Source of the DNA: Sinorhizobium garamanticum
GTDB taxonomy: Bacteria; Pseudomonadota; Alphaproteobacteria; Rhizobiales; Rhizobiaceae
DNA length: 64,000 bases
Assembly (NCBI RefSeq): GCF_029892065.1
Contig: NZ_CP120373.1
Span: 310,001-374,000 of the forward strand
Direction of reading: 5' to 3'
Below, one piece after another: positions 11,113 through 20,849 of the stretch (its first letter is position 1; every line of letters starts with the position of its first letter). Position numbers and translations under genes: made by a program. Below the pieces are notes generated by a model. That model worked only from the letters and a program-made list of their open reading frames with translations. It searched no databases and was not told where the DNA came from.

Positions 11113-12365
11113 GCACGCAGACCGTCACGATCGCCCGTCTTGGTGCACAGGGCGACGGAATCGCGCAGACCGAAGCGGGCCCGGTCTATGCGCCGTTCAC
11201 CCTCCCCGGCGAAACCGTCTCGCTTGCCGTCAACAAGGCTCACGGCACGCTGATCTCGGTGAAGGAGTCTTCCCCCGACCGGGTCGAGCCGAAGTGTAGT
11301 CACTTCGGCCCCGACGGCGTTAATGGCACCTGCGGCGGCTGCACACTGCAGCACGCATCCGACGACCTGTATCACGCCTTCAAGCGCAATATCGTCATTG
11401 ATGCGCTGAAGTCGAAGGGATTGACGCCAGAGGTGGCGCCGCTGGTCATTGCCCATCCCGGCGAGCGCCGGCGCGTCGTCTTCACCGCGCGGCGGACCGA
11501 GAAGGAATTGCTGCTCGGCTTCAACCAGGCGGAAAGCCACCACATCGTGGCGATCAGCGAATGTCCCATCACGAGCCCGGGCATCGTCTCCCGGCTCGCG
11601 ACCATTCGCAAGATCGCGGCCGCGATGGCGTCGGGCGCCGAGCCGTTCCGCATCACCGTGCTTGAAACCAACGCCGGTCTCGACCTCGCCTTCGAAGGCA
11701 TCAAGCTCGGGGACAGAGAGCGTCGCCTGACAGTAGAGGCTGTGTTGGCCGAGCGGGGCATTGCGCGCGTCAGTCTCAATGGCGAGATCATCGTCGAACC
11801 CGTTAAGCCGGCGATCGATGTTGGCGGCGTTGCCGTGACACCGCCACCGGGAAGTTTTACCCAAGTGACGCGGCCTGCCGAAGAAGCGATGGCAAGGCAG
11901 GTGCTCGAGCATGTCGGCAAGGCCAAACACGTCGCCGACCTTTTCTCCGGTATCGGCACCTTCGCTCTCAGGATCGCGCAGAGGGCGCGCGTGCATGCCG
12001 TCGAGGGCGATGACAAGGCGTTGAAAGCGCTGGACTTTGCCGCGCGCAACACGCAAGGCCTGAAGCCGGTGACGATTGAGAAGCGCGACCTTTTCCGCCG
12101 ACCCATGATGGCACAGGAATTAAAGGCCTATGATGCGGTCGTCTTCGATCCGCCGCGCGCCGGTGCCGAGGCTCAATGCCACGAGCTCGCCCGCTCGGGC
12201 GTGAAGAAGATTGCAGCCGTCTCGTGCAATCCTGTGACGCTTGCCCGCGATCTCGCAATCCTCACCGCTGCGGGATATCGGATCACGTCGGTGACGCCGA
12301 TCGACCAGTTTCTCTGGTCGGCGCATGTGGAAGCGGTCGCGACGCTGGAAAAACCCCAGAAATGA
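11109..12365 (+). CDS. class I SAM-dependent RNA (uracil-5-)methyltransferase, RlmD/RumA family
   Basis: 418 residues from the ATG overlapping the tlyA stop. Cysteines 63, 75, 78 (TCGGCTLQH) and 152 (SECPIT) form the iron-sulfur site of this family. The SAM domain has DLFSGIGTFALRIA, then VFDPPRAGAEAQC and the catalytic cysteine motif SCNPVTLARDL. It would methylate C5 of a uracil in rRNA or tRNA. Which site it modifies cannot be told. An apparent longer frame upstream is a shadow in the tlyA gene. Confidence 0.92.
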   Translation: MSTQTVTIARLGAQGDGIAQTEAGPVYAPFTLPGETVSLAVNKAHGTLISVKESSPDRVEPKCSHFGPDGVNGTCGGCTLQHASDDLYHAFKRNIVIDALKSKGLTPEVAPLVIAHPGERRRVVFTARRTEKELLLGFNQAESHHIVAISECPITSPGIVSRLATIRKIAAAMASGAEPFRITVLETNAGLDLAFEGIKLGDRERRLTVEAVLAERGIARVSLNGEIIVEPVKPAIDVGGVAVTPPPGSFTQVTRPAEEAMARQVLEHVGKAKHVADLFSGIGTFALRIAQRARVHAVEGDDKALKALDFAARNTQGLKPVTIEKRDLFRRPMMAQELKAYDAVVFDPPRAGAEAQCHELARSGVKKIAAVSCNPVTLARDLAILTAAGYRITSVTPIDQFLWSAHVEAVATLEKPQK

Positions 12366-12369
12366 CGAA

Positions 12370-12389
12370 GGCCCGGCAGCTACCGGGCC
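12370..12389. terminator. hairpin between convergent genes, weak terminator
   Basis: GGCCCGG (12370-12376) and CCGGGCC (12383-12389) form a seven-pair stem directly after the methyltransferase stop and before the end of the convergent chemoreceptor gene. There is no good T-tract on either strand, so termination is plausible but not certain. Confidence 0.5.
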
Positions 12390-12414
12390 CCCAAATGTTT
12401 CCAGTCGCCTCTGA

Positions 12415-14514
12415 TCAGGCCGCCCGGCGTCGGTAGCTTGCGGCGCTCGAATGGGTCGCCTGCGTCCCGCCAAGGTTGAACTGAGCGAGCAACGCGTTGA
12501 GTGCTGCCGCCTCCTGAGCGAGGCCGTGGCTTGCCGCCGTCTGTTCCTCGACCATCGCCGCGTTCTGCTGCGTGCCCTGATCCATGGTGTTGACGGCAGT
12601 ATTGATCTCCTGAAGACCGGTCGACTGCTCGCGCGTCGCGGTCACGATCGCGCTGACGTGCTTGTTGATCTCCTGCACCTCGGCAACGATCGCTTCCAGT
12701 GCGCGGCCGGTGTCGCCGACGAGCGTCACGCCGGAACGCACCTGGTCGCCTGACGTCGTGATCAACGCCTTGATTTCCTTGGCGGCGTTGGCCGAACGCT
12801 GGGCGAGCTCGCGCACCTCCTGGGCGACCACGGCAAATCCCTTGCCGGCCTCGCCCGCCCGGGCCGCCTCGACGCCGGCGTTCAACGCCAGGAGGTTGGT
12901 CTGGAAGGCGATGTCGTCGATGACGCCGATGATGTTGGAAATCTCACCGGACGACTTCTCAATCGCGTGCATCGCCTGGACGGCGTTCTGCACGACTTCA
13001 CCCGACTTCTCGGCACCGGCGCGGGTGCGGGCGACGAGTGCTCCGACCTCTTCCGCCCGGTGCGCGGAATCCTTCACCGTCGTGGTGATCTCCTCGAGCG
13101 CCGCGGCCGTTTCCTCGACTGAAGCTGCCTGCTGCTCCGTGCGACGGGCAAGATCGTCGGCGGCCGAACGGATCTCGCTGGCGCCGGCATCGATAGCGCG
13201 GGCGTTGACTCCAACCGCACGGAGCGTGTCGTGCAGCTTGGAGACCGAGTTGTTGAAATCGGCCCTCAGGCGATCGAGGCGATCGGCGAAGGGAGTTTCG
13301 ATGCGGAAGGCGAGATCGCCGTTGGCCAGCCGGCCAAGGCCGGTCGCAAGCGCGTCGACCGCCTGCTGGACTTCCGCCGCATCGCGCGCCTTCTGGGCCT
13401 CTCGGTCCAGACGCTCGCGCTCGGAGAGCGAACGGTTGGCGTCCGCTTCGTCCTCGAGACGCGCGCGCTCGACGGCATTGGACCGGAAGACGGCGACGGC
13501 TGCAGCCATCGACCCGATCTGGTCGCGACGCGCCTCGCAGGGGATTTCGACGTCGATGTTGCCGGCGGCGAGCTTTTCCATGGTGCCAGTCATTTCGGTG
13601 ATCGGCCGGATAACCAGGCGGCTGAGCAGCGTCGCGAGAAAGGCGATCATGACACCGACAGCGAGGATCGTCGCGACGGTAGCGGCGACGCGGAACTGGC
13701 TGATCGCCGAATAGGCGACGTCCGCATCCACGACGAAGCCGACATACCACTCGACCGAGGGAAGCCCCTTGACCGGGACAAAGCTGACCAGCATCGGCTT
13801 GCCGTCGAGCTCGGTATTGACGATGCCGCTACCGATCTTCGGCGTGCCGACCGGAAAGGCGTCGGCGAGCGTCTTCGTCACCAGCTTGGCATTCGGATGA
13901 ACGAGAATTTGGCCTTCCTTGTTGGCAAGGAACGCGAAACCTTCGCCACCGACGTCGATCGAGTTGACCATGGAGACCAAGGTCTTCAGCGAGAAGTCGC
14001 TGCCTGCCACGCCGTAGAGCTTGCCGTCGTGCTTGACCGGCACAGCTGCGCTGATGATCAGATCGCCGCTGGAGGCGTCGATGTAGGGTTCGGTGAGCAC
14101 GCGAGCATCGGCCTTGACGGCCTGCTGATACCAGGGGCGCTGCCGCGGATCATAGCCTTCCGGCATCGGCATTTCAGGCCAGGTGATGAACTTGCCGCTT
14201 TCGTTGCCGACATAGGTGGAGATGAATTCGGCGGTGAGAACGTCGTTCTTCAGAACCGGCTGGACACCGGCGTCGTCTCCGACGCGGCCGATGGCGTCGG
14301 CGACCATGGCCGTCAGCGTCACACGACCGTTCAGCCAGTTGGCGACGCTTGTCGCCGCCTGGTTGCCGGACGAGGCGATATTCTCCTCGACCGCCTTTGT
14401 AGTCGCAGCATTCTGTAGCGTATCGATATAGACGGAAAAGCCGGCAAAGGCGCCGACGACAACGCAGGATGCGGCAACGAGAATGCGCGTCATGAGATTC
14501 GATCGTTTGGACAA
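12415..14514 (-). CDS. mcpU: McpU-like chemoreceptor with double CACHE sensor
   Basis: 699 residues from a TTG at 14514, preceded seven bases upstream by GGGGAG; the later ATG (14493) has no such site. After the first membrane helix comes a dCACHE sensor containing [12 protein letters not shown] and [19 protein letters not shown], the aspartate-bearing ligand pocket seen in amino-acid receptors; S. meliloti McpU senses amino acids and exudates. Then a second membrane helix near 310, HAMP and the signalling hairpin. The C-terminus ends YRRRAA and has no xWxxF pentapeptide. The symbol rests on remembered gene order and domain type. Confidence 0.9.
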   Translation of the reverse strand: MSKRSNLMTRILVAASCVVVGAFAGFSVYIDTLQNAATTKAVEENIASSGNQAATSVANWLNGRVTLTAMVADAIGRVGDDAGVQPVLKNDVLTAEFISTYVGNESGKFITWPEMPMPEGYDPRQRPWYQQAVKADARVLTEPYIDASSGDLIISAAVPVKHDGKLYGVAGSDFSLKTLVSMVNSIDVGGEGFAFLANKEGQILVHPNAKLVTKTLADAFPVGTPKIGSGIVNTELDGKPMLVSFVPVKGLPSVEWYVGFVVDADVAYSAISQFRVAATVATILAVGVMIAFLATLLSRLVIRPITEMTGTMEKLAAGNIDVEIPCEARRDQIGSMAAAVAVFRSNAVERARLEDEADANRSLSERERLDREAQKARDAAEVQQAVDALATGLGRLANGDLAFRIETPFADRLDRLRADFNNSVSKLHDTLRAVGVNARAIDAGASEIRSAADDLARRTEQQAASVEETAAALEEITTTVKDSAHRAEEVGALVARTRAGAEKSGEVVQNAVQAMHAIEKSSGEISNIIGVIDDIAFQTNLLALNAGVEAARAGEAGKGFAVVAQEVRELAQRSANAAKEIKALITTSGDQVRSGVTLVGDTGRALEAIVAEVQEINKHVSAIVTATREQSTGLQEINTAVNTMDQGTQQNAAMVEEQTAASHGLAQEAAALNALLAQFNLGGTQATHSSAASYRRRAA

Positions 14515-14938
14515 GGAAGGGCTCCCCTGGAGTGGCCGGCATTCTTCGCCGGACATGAGCTCGTGAGATTTCCCGCGAATAGCGGATCGGTCGCGGCAAG
14601 CGACGGACGAAGTTGCGGGAAAATGATGGACATGCCGCGAAGGCAAAACCGGCCATGCTTCATGCGGCCAGGGCCGCCCGCGCGACAGGCGTCCGCCTGT
14701 TCTCAGGGACGCCCGGCGCTCTTCTTCGGAACATCTTGTCCGCTTTTTCGTGTTTCCACTTTGAAGCCGGGATGCTCGAGGGGAAGGCCTACTGAGGCTG
14801 CACGCTAGCGACTGCTATTTAAGAACCGATTAAAATTGACATATGCAAGTTGAGGATATCCGCGGCAATGCGATCGCCATACGCGCGACACGCGATTGGC
14901 TGTCGCGCACCCGAAACTGGCTCGAAATCGCCGCGGAA
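14515..14938. other. upstream region of the chemoreceptor, no gene seen
   Basis: 424 bases between the mcpU start and the inverted-repeat element. It must hold the mcpU promoter (minus strand), but I cannot place convincing boxes. Short frames here do not have recognisable protein character. Confidence 0.5.
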
Positions 14939-15216
14939 CTAGAGCCCTTCAGGGTTAAATGGAAACAGTTCTGTTGGCTCAAACGGAGTCGGATGGTCGA
15001 CCGGCCGGCGCGCGGCGTAGCCAAAGCATACGGCCAAGCCGGCCGGCCGATCAGGCGGCCCGTTTCAGCCAACCCGAAGGGCCGGGCATCTTTCCGCCAG
15101 GCTCAGAGGCGATCGGCTCAGACGTACATCCGAGTACGCCCCTTCGCCGATCGCCTCTGCCCTGACGAAAACCTGCTCCGGCAGAACTGCTTCCATTTAA
15201 CCCTGAAGGGCTCTAG
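14939..15216. repeat. 278-bp inverted-repeat element with 35-bp ends
   Basis: The ends are 35-base inverted copies starting CTAGAGCCCTTCAGGG (14939-14973 and, inverted, 15182-15216) with one mismatch. Inside is a second palindrome, AGAGGCGATCGGC paired with GCCGATCGCCTCT (about 15108-15165). No transposase is encoded, so it resembles a MITE or rhizobial mosaic element. The right end contains the stop codon of the enoyl-CoA hydratase gene. Confidence 0.85.
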
Positions 15217-15965
15217 CGGCGCATAAAGGCCTCGAAGGCCGCCCGCGCTTCCGCGCTCTTCAACTGCGCCGCAAAGTGCTGAGCCTCCTCGTCGATGCGA
15301 GCGAGCACGTCACTTCGATCCCCACGAATGAGGTCACGCGCGATGCGCAGAGCCTCCGGCGGCTTCCTGGCGAGGCGCGCCGCGAGCGAGAGCGTTTCTT
15401 CCTCCACCGCTTCCTGGCCGACGACCTTCCAGATCAACCCGGCCTGCAAGGCATCGGCGGCCGCGAGCGGTTCTCCAGCGGCGAGAAGCGCGAAGGCGCG
15501 CTGGTGCCCCATGATGCGCGGCGCGATCAGGCTGGATGCCGCCTCAGGCACCAGCGCGAGGTCGACGAAGGGTGTCTTGAAGACCGAGCGTGCTGAAGCA
15601 ACCGTCAGGTCGCAGTGAAGATGGATGGTCGTGCCGATGCCGATCGCCAGGCCGTCGACGCCGGATACGACCGGCTTTCTCGCGCCCGCAAGCGCTCGCA
15701 GGAACTCGAGCACCTCGGTCCCCATCGTCCCGCCCAGGGCAAAGGCGAGAAAATCGGCCATGTCGTTTCCGGCGGAAAAGCATCCTTCCGTACCGAGGAA
15801 GGCCGTGACCCGGACAGCCGGATCGGTTCCCGCCACCGTCAGCGCGTTCGTCATCTTCGCGTACATCTCGCGCGTGATAGCGTTCTTCTTTTCCGGCCGG
15901 TTGAAGCGGATAACCTGGACGCCGGGGAAGGCCTCCGGGCGTTCTACAAGCACATGATCGGTCAT
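15213..15965 (-). CDS. enoyl-CoA hydratase/isomerase family protein
   Basis: 250 residues; ATG at 15965 with GGAAGGGG before it, 16 bases after the acyl-CoA dehydrogenase stop. Crotonase fold: RFNRPEKKNAIT near the N-terminus, the oxyanion-hole region TEGCFSAGNDMADF, and second oxyanion loop SGVDGLAIGIGTTIHLHCD. It would hydrate or isomerise an enoyl-CoA made by the dehydrogenase. The usual Glu of hydratases is not clearly in place, so isomerase activity is possible. The TAG stop is inside the end of the 278-bp repeat element. Confidence 0.9.
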   Translation of the reverse strand: MTDHVLVERPEAFPGVQVIRFNRPEKKNAITREMYAKMTNALTVAGTDPAVRVTAFLGTEGCFSAGNDMADFLAFALGGTMGTEVLEFLRALAGARKPVVSGVDGLAIGIGTTIHLHCDLTVASARSVFKTPFVDLALVPEAASSLIAPRIMGHQRAFALLAAGEPLAAADALQAGLIWKVVGQEAVEEETLSLAARLARKPPEALRIARDLIRGDRSDVLARIDEEAQHFAAQLKSAEARAAFEAFMRR

Positions 15966-15981
15966 GAGTTCCCCTTCCACG

Positions 15982-17763
15982 TCAAACGAGAGCGACGCGC
16001 GCGGCTGCAAGACTTGCGGCGCCACTAACGACGCGATCCTTGAGCGCGCCTGTTTCCGCGAGCAGGTTCTCCGCCGCGAACCGGCAAAGCGCGATGCGCG
16101 CATCTTCCTTTCCGTCGCCGGCGTCCGCCATCCCGCCCTTGGCGAGATAGGCGCCTGTCAGCACGAGCCCGAAGAGACGCTGATAGGCGGTTGCACCGGA
16201 CAGCGCATCAGTAAGCTTTCCGCCACCCAGCGCAGCCAGCAGCCATTCGCTTGCGTCGGAGAGATCGGCGATCGCAGCATCGAGCCGCACCGCCGTCTCG
16301 CCGAAGCCCTTCCTGTTCGTGGCCCTGACAGCGGCGGCGATCTCACTCAGTTCGGCAATGAAGTCGCGCACATGTGCACCGTCGGACAAAGGCAGTTTGC
16401 GGGTGACGAGATCGATCGCCTGGATGCCGTTGGTGCCTTCATAGATCGGCGCAATGCGTGCATCGCGCAAGTACCGGGCGGCCCCGGTTTCCTCAATGAA
16501 GCCCATGCCACCATGCACCTGGACACCCAGGGACGCGACATCGACGCCGGCATCGGTGGCGAAGGCCTTTGCGATCGGTGTCAGCAGGCTCGAACGCTCC
16601 TGCCAATGGCGGGCCTGGTCGCCCTTGCTGGCGTGCGCCATGTCGACGGCGTGGGCGCAGGCATAAGCGATCGCGCGCGACCCTTGAGTCAGCGCCTTCA
16701 TCGTCAAGAGCATGCGGGCGACGTCCGGATGCTCGATGATCGGGCTCATGCCCTCGCCGCTCCAGCCGGGCGCCCGGCCCTGCGTGCGTTCCTTGGCATA
16801 GTCGATCGCCTTCTGGGTGGCCGCGTCGGCGATCGCGACACCCTGGATGCCGACAGCGAGCCGGGCGTTGTTCATCATCGTGAACATGCAGGCGAGGCCA
16901 CGGTTCTCCTCGCCGACCAGATAGCCGACCGCACCCTTTTCGTCGCCGAACTTGCCGTCACCATAGATCATCGTGCAGGTGGGCGACCCGTGAATACCGA
17001 GCTTGTGCTCGAGCGAGTGGCAGAAAAGATCATTGCGGGCTCCGAGCGAGCCGTCGGTGTTGACAAGGAACTTCGGCACGAGAAACAGCGAAATGCCTTT
17101 CGTGCCGGCGGGCGCGTCCGGGAGGCGCGCGAGCACGAGATGGACGATGTTGTCGGTGAAGTCGTGCTCGCCCCAGGTGATGAAAATCTTCTGGCCGAAG
17201 ATGCGATAACTGCCGTCGTCGCGACGTTCGGCCCGCGTCTTGAGCACGCCCAGATCGGAGCCGGCATGCGGCTCCGTCAGATTCATCGTTGCGGTCCACT
17301 CGCCCGAAACCATTTTCGCGAGATACGTCGCCTTCAGCGCTTCGGAGCCGTGCTTTTCCAGGGCTTCGATGGCGCCCATGGTCAAGGTGGGGCCAAGCGC
17401 GAACGCCAGCGAGCCGGCGTTCCACATCTCCATCGCGGCGACGTGTAGCATGTGCGGCAGGTTTTGCCCGCCGAAGGCCTCGGGCGCTGTCAGTCCGTTC
17501 CAGCCGCCGTCGATCCAATTGTGATAGAGATCGCGCCAGCCATCCGGCGTCTTGACCGCACCGTCGACGAGCTGCGCGCCCTGCCGGTCACCGACGTCGC
17601 CAAGGGGGGCCACCTCTTCCGTCGCAAAACGCCCGGCTTCCGCAAGGATCGCATCGACCAAATCCTCACCAAGCTCACCAAAAACACCGGCGTCCAACGC
17701 CTCGGCCATGCCGGCCACGTGCTTCAGTGTGAATGCGATCTCGTCGACGGGTGCCTTGTACAT
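15982..17763 (-). CDS. acyl-CoA dehydrogenase, long (about 600-residue) class
   Basis: 593 residues, the length of the subfamily often labelled DmdC/FadE-like rather than the 380-residue class. It has TMNLTEPHAGSDLG and FGQKIFITWGEHD of the flavin domain, QVHGGMGFIEETG and the catalytic-Glu motif APIYEGTNGIQAIDL, with an extra C-terminal helical domain. It introduces a double bond in acyl-CoA using FAD and passes electrons to ETF. It is the first gene of an operon with the enoyl-CoA hydratase. Substrate chain type is unknown; methylthiopropionyl-CoA is one family substrate. Confidence 0.92.
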   Translation of the reverse strand: MYKAPVDEIAFTLKHVAGMAEALDAGVFGELGEDLVDAILAEAGRFATEEVAPLGDVGDRQGAQLVDGAVKTPDGWRDLYHNWIDGGWNGLTAPEAFGGQNLPHMLHVAAMEMWNAGSLAFALGPTLTMGAIEALEKHGSEALKATYLAKMVSGEWTATMNLTEPHAGSDLGVLKTRAERRDDGSYRIFGQKIFITWGEHDFTDNIVHLVLARLPDAPAGTKGISLFLVPKFLVNTDGSLGARNDLFCHSLEHKLGIHGSPTCTMIYGDGKFGDEKGAVGYLVGEENRGLACMFTMMNNARLAVGIQGVAIADAATQKAIDYAKERTQGRAPGWSGEGMSPIIEHPDVARMLLTMKALTQGSRAIAYACAHAVDMAHASKGDQARHWQERSSLLTPIAKAFATDAGVDVASLGVQVHGGMGFIEETGAARYLRDARIAPIYEGTNGIQAIDLVTRKLPLSDGAHVRDFIAELSEIAAAVRATNRKGFGETAVRLDAAIADLSDASEWLLAALGGGKLTDALSGATAYQRLFGLVLTGAYLAKGGMADAGDGKEDARIALCRFAAENLLAETGALKDRVVSGAASLAAARVALV

Positions 17764-17835
17764 GATATCCTCCCCGTGCAGCCATTGCCATTGTCGACCA
17801 CGCTGCGCGTCCTGTTCAAACCGACACTATTTATT

Positions 17836-17860
17836 TTTACGTAAACGTCAACGTCAATTG
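17836..17860. promoter_or_regulatory. candidate operator resembling LiuR-type (MerR) boxes
   Basis: The 187-base gap between divergent acyl-CoA dehydrogenase and CorA genes contains TTTTACGTAAACGTCAACGT, three ACGT-centred steps in a row. ACGT-rich palindromes of this type are bound by MerR-family LiuR regulators of acyl-CoA and branched-chain degradation genes. The pattern is seen; the regulator is inferred. Confidence 0.4.
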
Positions 17861-17950
17861 CAGTCGGTTCGAACTGCGTAGGATTGTAACAAAACTGTCA
17901 TCGAGGGCGATTAGAAGCCGAGTCCGGATTGCCCTCGGCAAGGCGCTGCG

Positions 17951-18940
17951 ATGAACCTGATTTCTCCCGAGATACCGGGCCTTGTCTGGGCCTACCGCTT
18001 CATACCGGGGGAAAGCCGATGCCAGCGCATCGCAGCCGACGCCTCGGTAGAGAGCCTCTCGGCAGGCGACGGTTGGGTCTGGCTGCACCTGGCGCTCAGC
18101 GATGCGCGCACGCCCACGTTGATCGAACGCATCAGCAAACTGCCGCAGGCCGCGATCGCCACGCTGACCAGTCACGACACACAGGCTGCGATCACCGTTT
18201 CCGAGGACGTTGTCCATGGAACGCTGGTGGACTTCGAGCGCACGTTCGACGCGGTCACCAAGACGATCGGCTGGCTGCATTTCGCGGTCAGCGACAAGAT
18301 CATCATCACGACGCGGCTGCACCCGCTGCGCAGCCTCGACCGCGTGAAGGCGGCCGTCGAGAAAAGCGCCAAATGCAACCGGCCGATCGACCTCTTCGAA
18401 ATGCTGGTTGTCGAGTTCCAGAGAACGTTGATCACACTCGTCCTGGAACTGACCGAAGAGTTGAATGTCATCGAGGATCATGTCTACGGAGAGGCTGGCC
18501 ATAGGCAGCAACCAGGGCTGGCACCGCTGCGCAGGACTGTGGTGCGACTGCATCGGCATCTGCGGACCATTCTCGCCCTCTTGCGGCGGGCCGGGGCATC
18601 GGAGGAGGACGAGGTGCCGCCGGGTTTCATCGACGCGTCCGAGAGGCTTTCCGATCGACTGGAGGCGGTAGACCGGGATGTCTTCGCACTCCAGGAACGC
18701 GCGAGGCTTCTGCACGAGGAAATCGACAGCAAGATTTCCTCGGAGACCAATCGGCATCTTTATATTCTGTCGCTGATGACGGCGTTCCTTCTGCCGCCGA
18801 CGCTGGTGACCGGTTTCTTCGGCATGAACACGGGAGCCCTGCCCTTCGCCGATGGAAGCGGCACGCTCTACGCGGCGTTGATCATCGCCTTCTCCATGGG
18901 CCTTGCCTGGCTCATTCTCCGCCGGATCGGCATTCTGTAG
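17951..18940 (+). CDS. CorA/ZntB-family divalent cation transporter
   Basis: 329 residues. A long cytoplasmic domain is followed by two C-terminal membrane helices. The signature GMN motif is present in TGFFGMNTGALPF at the end of the first helix. The branch (short loop, ending in two helices with LILRRIGIL) is closer to ZntB-like zinc transporters than to classical CorA magnesium channels, but the ion is not determinable. Divergent from the acyl-CoA dehydrogenase; a hairpin follows it. Confidence 0.92.
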   Translation: MNLISPEIPGLVWAYRFIPGESRCQRIAADASVESLSAGDGWVWLHLALSDARTPTLIERISKLPQAAIATLTSHDTQAAITVSEDVVHGTLVDFERTFDAVTKTIGWLHFAVSDKIIITTRLHPLRSLDRVKAAVEKSAKCNRPIDLFEMLVVEFQRTLITLVLELTEELNVIEDHVYGEAGHRQQPGLAPLRRTVVRLHRHLRTILALLRRAGASEEDEVPPGFIDASERLSDRLEAVDRDVFALQERARLLHEEIDSKISSETNRHLYILSLMTAFLLPPTLVTGFFGMNTGALPFADGSGTLYAALIIAFSMGLAWLILRRIGIL

Positions 18941-18963
18941 GACACAGCGGTGTTCGCAGTGGA

Positions 18964-18985
18964 AAGGCCGCAACTCTGCGGCCTT
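18964..18985. terminator. hairpin terminator between convergent genes
   Basis: AAGGCCGCA (18964-18972) pairs with TGCGGCCTT (18977-18985) over nine bases with a four-base loop. It lies just after the CorA-type gene and before the end of the convergent BA14K gene; A-rich and T-rich flanks are short. Confidence 0.7.
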
Positions 18986-19013
18986 CGTCATCCGGCTTTT
19001 AAGTCAGGTCGCC

Positions 19014-19454
19014 TCAGCTGTAGGGCGAATAGCACTGCCGCCGCGAGCCGCCATAGGGCTGATAGGTATTGTCATAAGCCCTGTAAGAGCGATAACGGGC
19101 ATAGCACCATTCGACGTGCCTGTTGCCATAGCGAACAACCGGCGGACGGGCGACCGGTGGACGGACGATCGGTCCGCCGATAATCACGCCAGTGCCGAAG
19201 GCTCCCCTTGGGTACCACCAGCCATCGTAATAGCGATAGCCAGGGCGATAGTAACGATAGCCGCGGTAGCCGTTGTAATAATAACGGTCGCCGTAGCGAT
19301 AATATCCGCGCGGCCGGTATTGGACGTCGGTGACTTCGCTCTCAGCTTCGATTTTTGGAGGCGTGGGTGTGAAAGCCTGCGACGGTGCGGCGGACGTCGC
19401 CAGCAACAAGGCGGCGAACGCCGCCGAGAGCCACTTCCCAGTCATTGTCTTCAT
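19014..19454 (-). CDS. secreted BA14K-family protein
   Basis: 146 residues. ATG 19454 is preceded by a clear GGAGG. Signal peptide: MKTMTGKWLSAAFAALLLAT followed by SAAPSQA cleavage region. The middle is rich in Tyr, Arg and Gly (repeated YRYGDRYYYNGYRGY-like segments), then a proline stretch, and the C-terminal BA14K motif HVEWCYARYRSY with the matching RRQC. Brucella BA14K is an immunoreactive, lectin-like surface protein; the role here is unknown. Confidence 0.85.
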   Translation of the reverse strand: MKTMTGKWLSAAFAALLLATSAAPSQAFTPTPPKIEAESEVTDVQYRPRGYYRYGDRYYYNGYRGYRYYRPGYRYYDGWWYPRGAFGTGVIIGGPIVRPPVARPPVVRYGNRHVEWCYARYRSYRAYDNTYQPYGGSRRQCYSPYS

Positions 19455-19758
19455 GGTTTCCTCCATGACCGAAAGCCAGAAATCAACGGCGGAGGACGCA
19501 TAAGTACCGGGTTTTTTCCCTCTTTTTGGAACATGCAGCCGGCGATTGCACCTCGCCATCGCAACACTTAGTGGACGGATGGCGGGATGAAAACCGCCTC
19601 GGCAAGGATTTTGCCGGTCAGATCGGCCACAATCCAAAGCCGAACTTGCGCATGACGCTTCTGCTGGAGGTCGGTGTACAGGAGCGATCGTCTCGCGCAG
19701 GATCGACAGGGGGCTGAGATTTACGACCTTTTAACGCTAATGTCGGCAATCTCAGAGA

Positions 19759-20823
19759 ATGGAAAAGCGGGGACTCTCGATCTGGGGGATGATCTTGCGC
19801 CTGGCGGCCCTTATGGGCCTGACCTTCGCGGCGGTGCATGTTCACGCGCGTGATCTCGAACCCTGGAAGCAGCGGCAGAACGCCATCATCGTCGATGCCT
19901 ATGAATTGAACAGCATCGACTGGGAAGCGATGCTGAAGGACAAGCGCATCGTCGGCTTCATCGCGAAAGCCTCCGACGGCCTGCCCGAAAGTTTTTCCTG
20001 CACCGGAGATCATGGCGGCGATACGGTCGCCCATTGCAAGACGATGTGGCGCAAGTACGCCGTCAGCCGCGAACTCTACCAGACGCGCCGAATGATCGCC
20101 CGCTCGCACGGGCTGCTCTGGGGCGCCTATCATCTGGCCCGGCCCGGAAATCCTGTCGATCAGGCCAACCATTTCCTCGACTATGCCGATCCCCGTGACG
20201 ACGAGGTGATGGTCCTCGACCTCGAGGGGATCGATCCGGAAAAATTCATGTCGCTGGAGGACGCCGCCATCTTCGCCGGGCATATCAGGGCCCGCACCGG
20301 CCGCTACCCGATCCTCTACACCAACCACATCACCGCGAAATACATCGCCGCCAACCGTTACAAGCACCGGCTGTTGTCGCGTCTTCCGCTCTGGTACGCC
20401 CGCTATAAGCCGGACATCCGCACGGTCTTTCCGATGGGGAACTGGGACAGCTACGCCCTCTGGCAGTTCTCCTCTTCGCACAATTGTGGCAAGCGGCGCT
20501 GCCCCTACCGGGTGCCCGGCACGCTTAACGATATCGACGTCAACGTCGCCGCCATGTCGGCCTCCGCGCTAAAGGCCGTCTGGGCACAGGGCGCCCTGCT
20601 GCCCGAGAAACCGCCGGTGTTGACCGTTGTCGCCTCGGCGACGCGCGGGACGGCGCCGGCGGCCAGCGCCAAGGCGGTTGTCTCCCTCGATCGGCCTGCC
20701 TTCCTCGTCAGCCGCGCGACGGCCGCAAGCAAGTCCGGCAGCGGCGTCGACATGACCGTTACCGGCTCGATTGCCGTAAAAGCAGCCGAAGCACACCTGC
20801 CCCACCAGGCGGAGCGGCGCTAA
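19759..20823 (+). CDS. GH25-family lysozyme-like secreted hydrolase
   Basis: 354 residues with an N-terminal signal segment (about 9-30). The GH25 barrel is recognisable: Asp46 in IIVDAYE on strand one, and the catalytic pair Asp154-Glu156 in VMVLDLEG, plus YPILYTNH and the late WQFSSSH strand. Such enzymes cut the beta-1,4 bond of peptidoglycan. The C-terminal 90 residues after the barrel are Ala/Ser rich and low in complexity. The 304-base gap before it (19455-19758) shows no gene I can support. Confidence 0.87.
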   Translation: MEKRGLSIWGMILRLAALMGLTFAAVHVHARDLEPWKQRQNAIIVDAYELNSIDWEAMLKDKRIVGFIAKASDGLPESFSCTGDHGGDTVAHCKTMWRKYAVSRELYQTRRMIARSHGLLWGAYHLARPGNPVDQANHFLDYADPRDDEVMVLDLEGIDPEKFMSLEDAAIFAGHIRARTGRYPILYTNHITAKYIAANRYKHRLLSRLPLWYARYKPDIRTVFPMGNWDSYALWQFSSSHNCGKRRCPYRVPGTLNDIDVNVAAMSASALKAVWAQGALLPEKPPVLTVVASATRGTAPAASAKAVVSLDRPAFLVSRATAASKSGSGVDMTVTGSIAVKAAEAHLPHQAERR

Positions 20824-20849
20824 GGCCCCGTTCCAGGAAGCCGCGGCCC

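Noticed and set aside
14843..15226. Plus-strand frame of 127 codons across the inverted-repeat element
   Set aside because: Most of it is the repeat itself, with one end coding the same residues on either strand; no ribosome binding site or family.
19526..19720. Minus-strand coding-like fragment upstream of the BA14K gene (reads ADLTGKILAEAVFIPP)
   Set aside because: No start codon in frame and no intact gene around it; too short to call a pseudogene.
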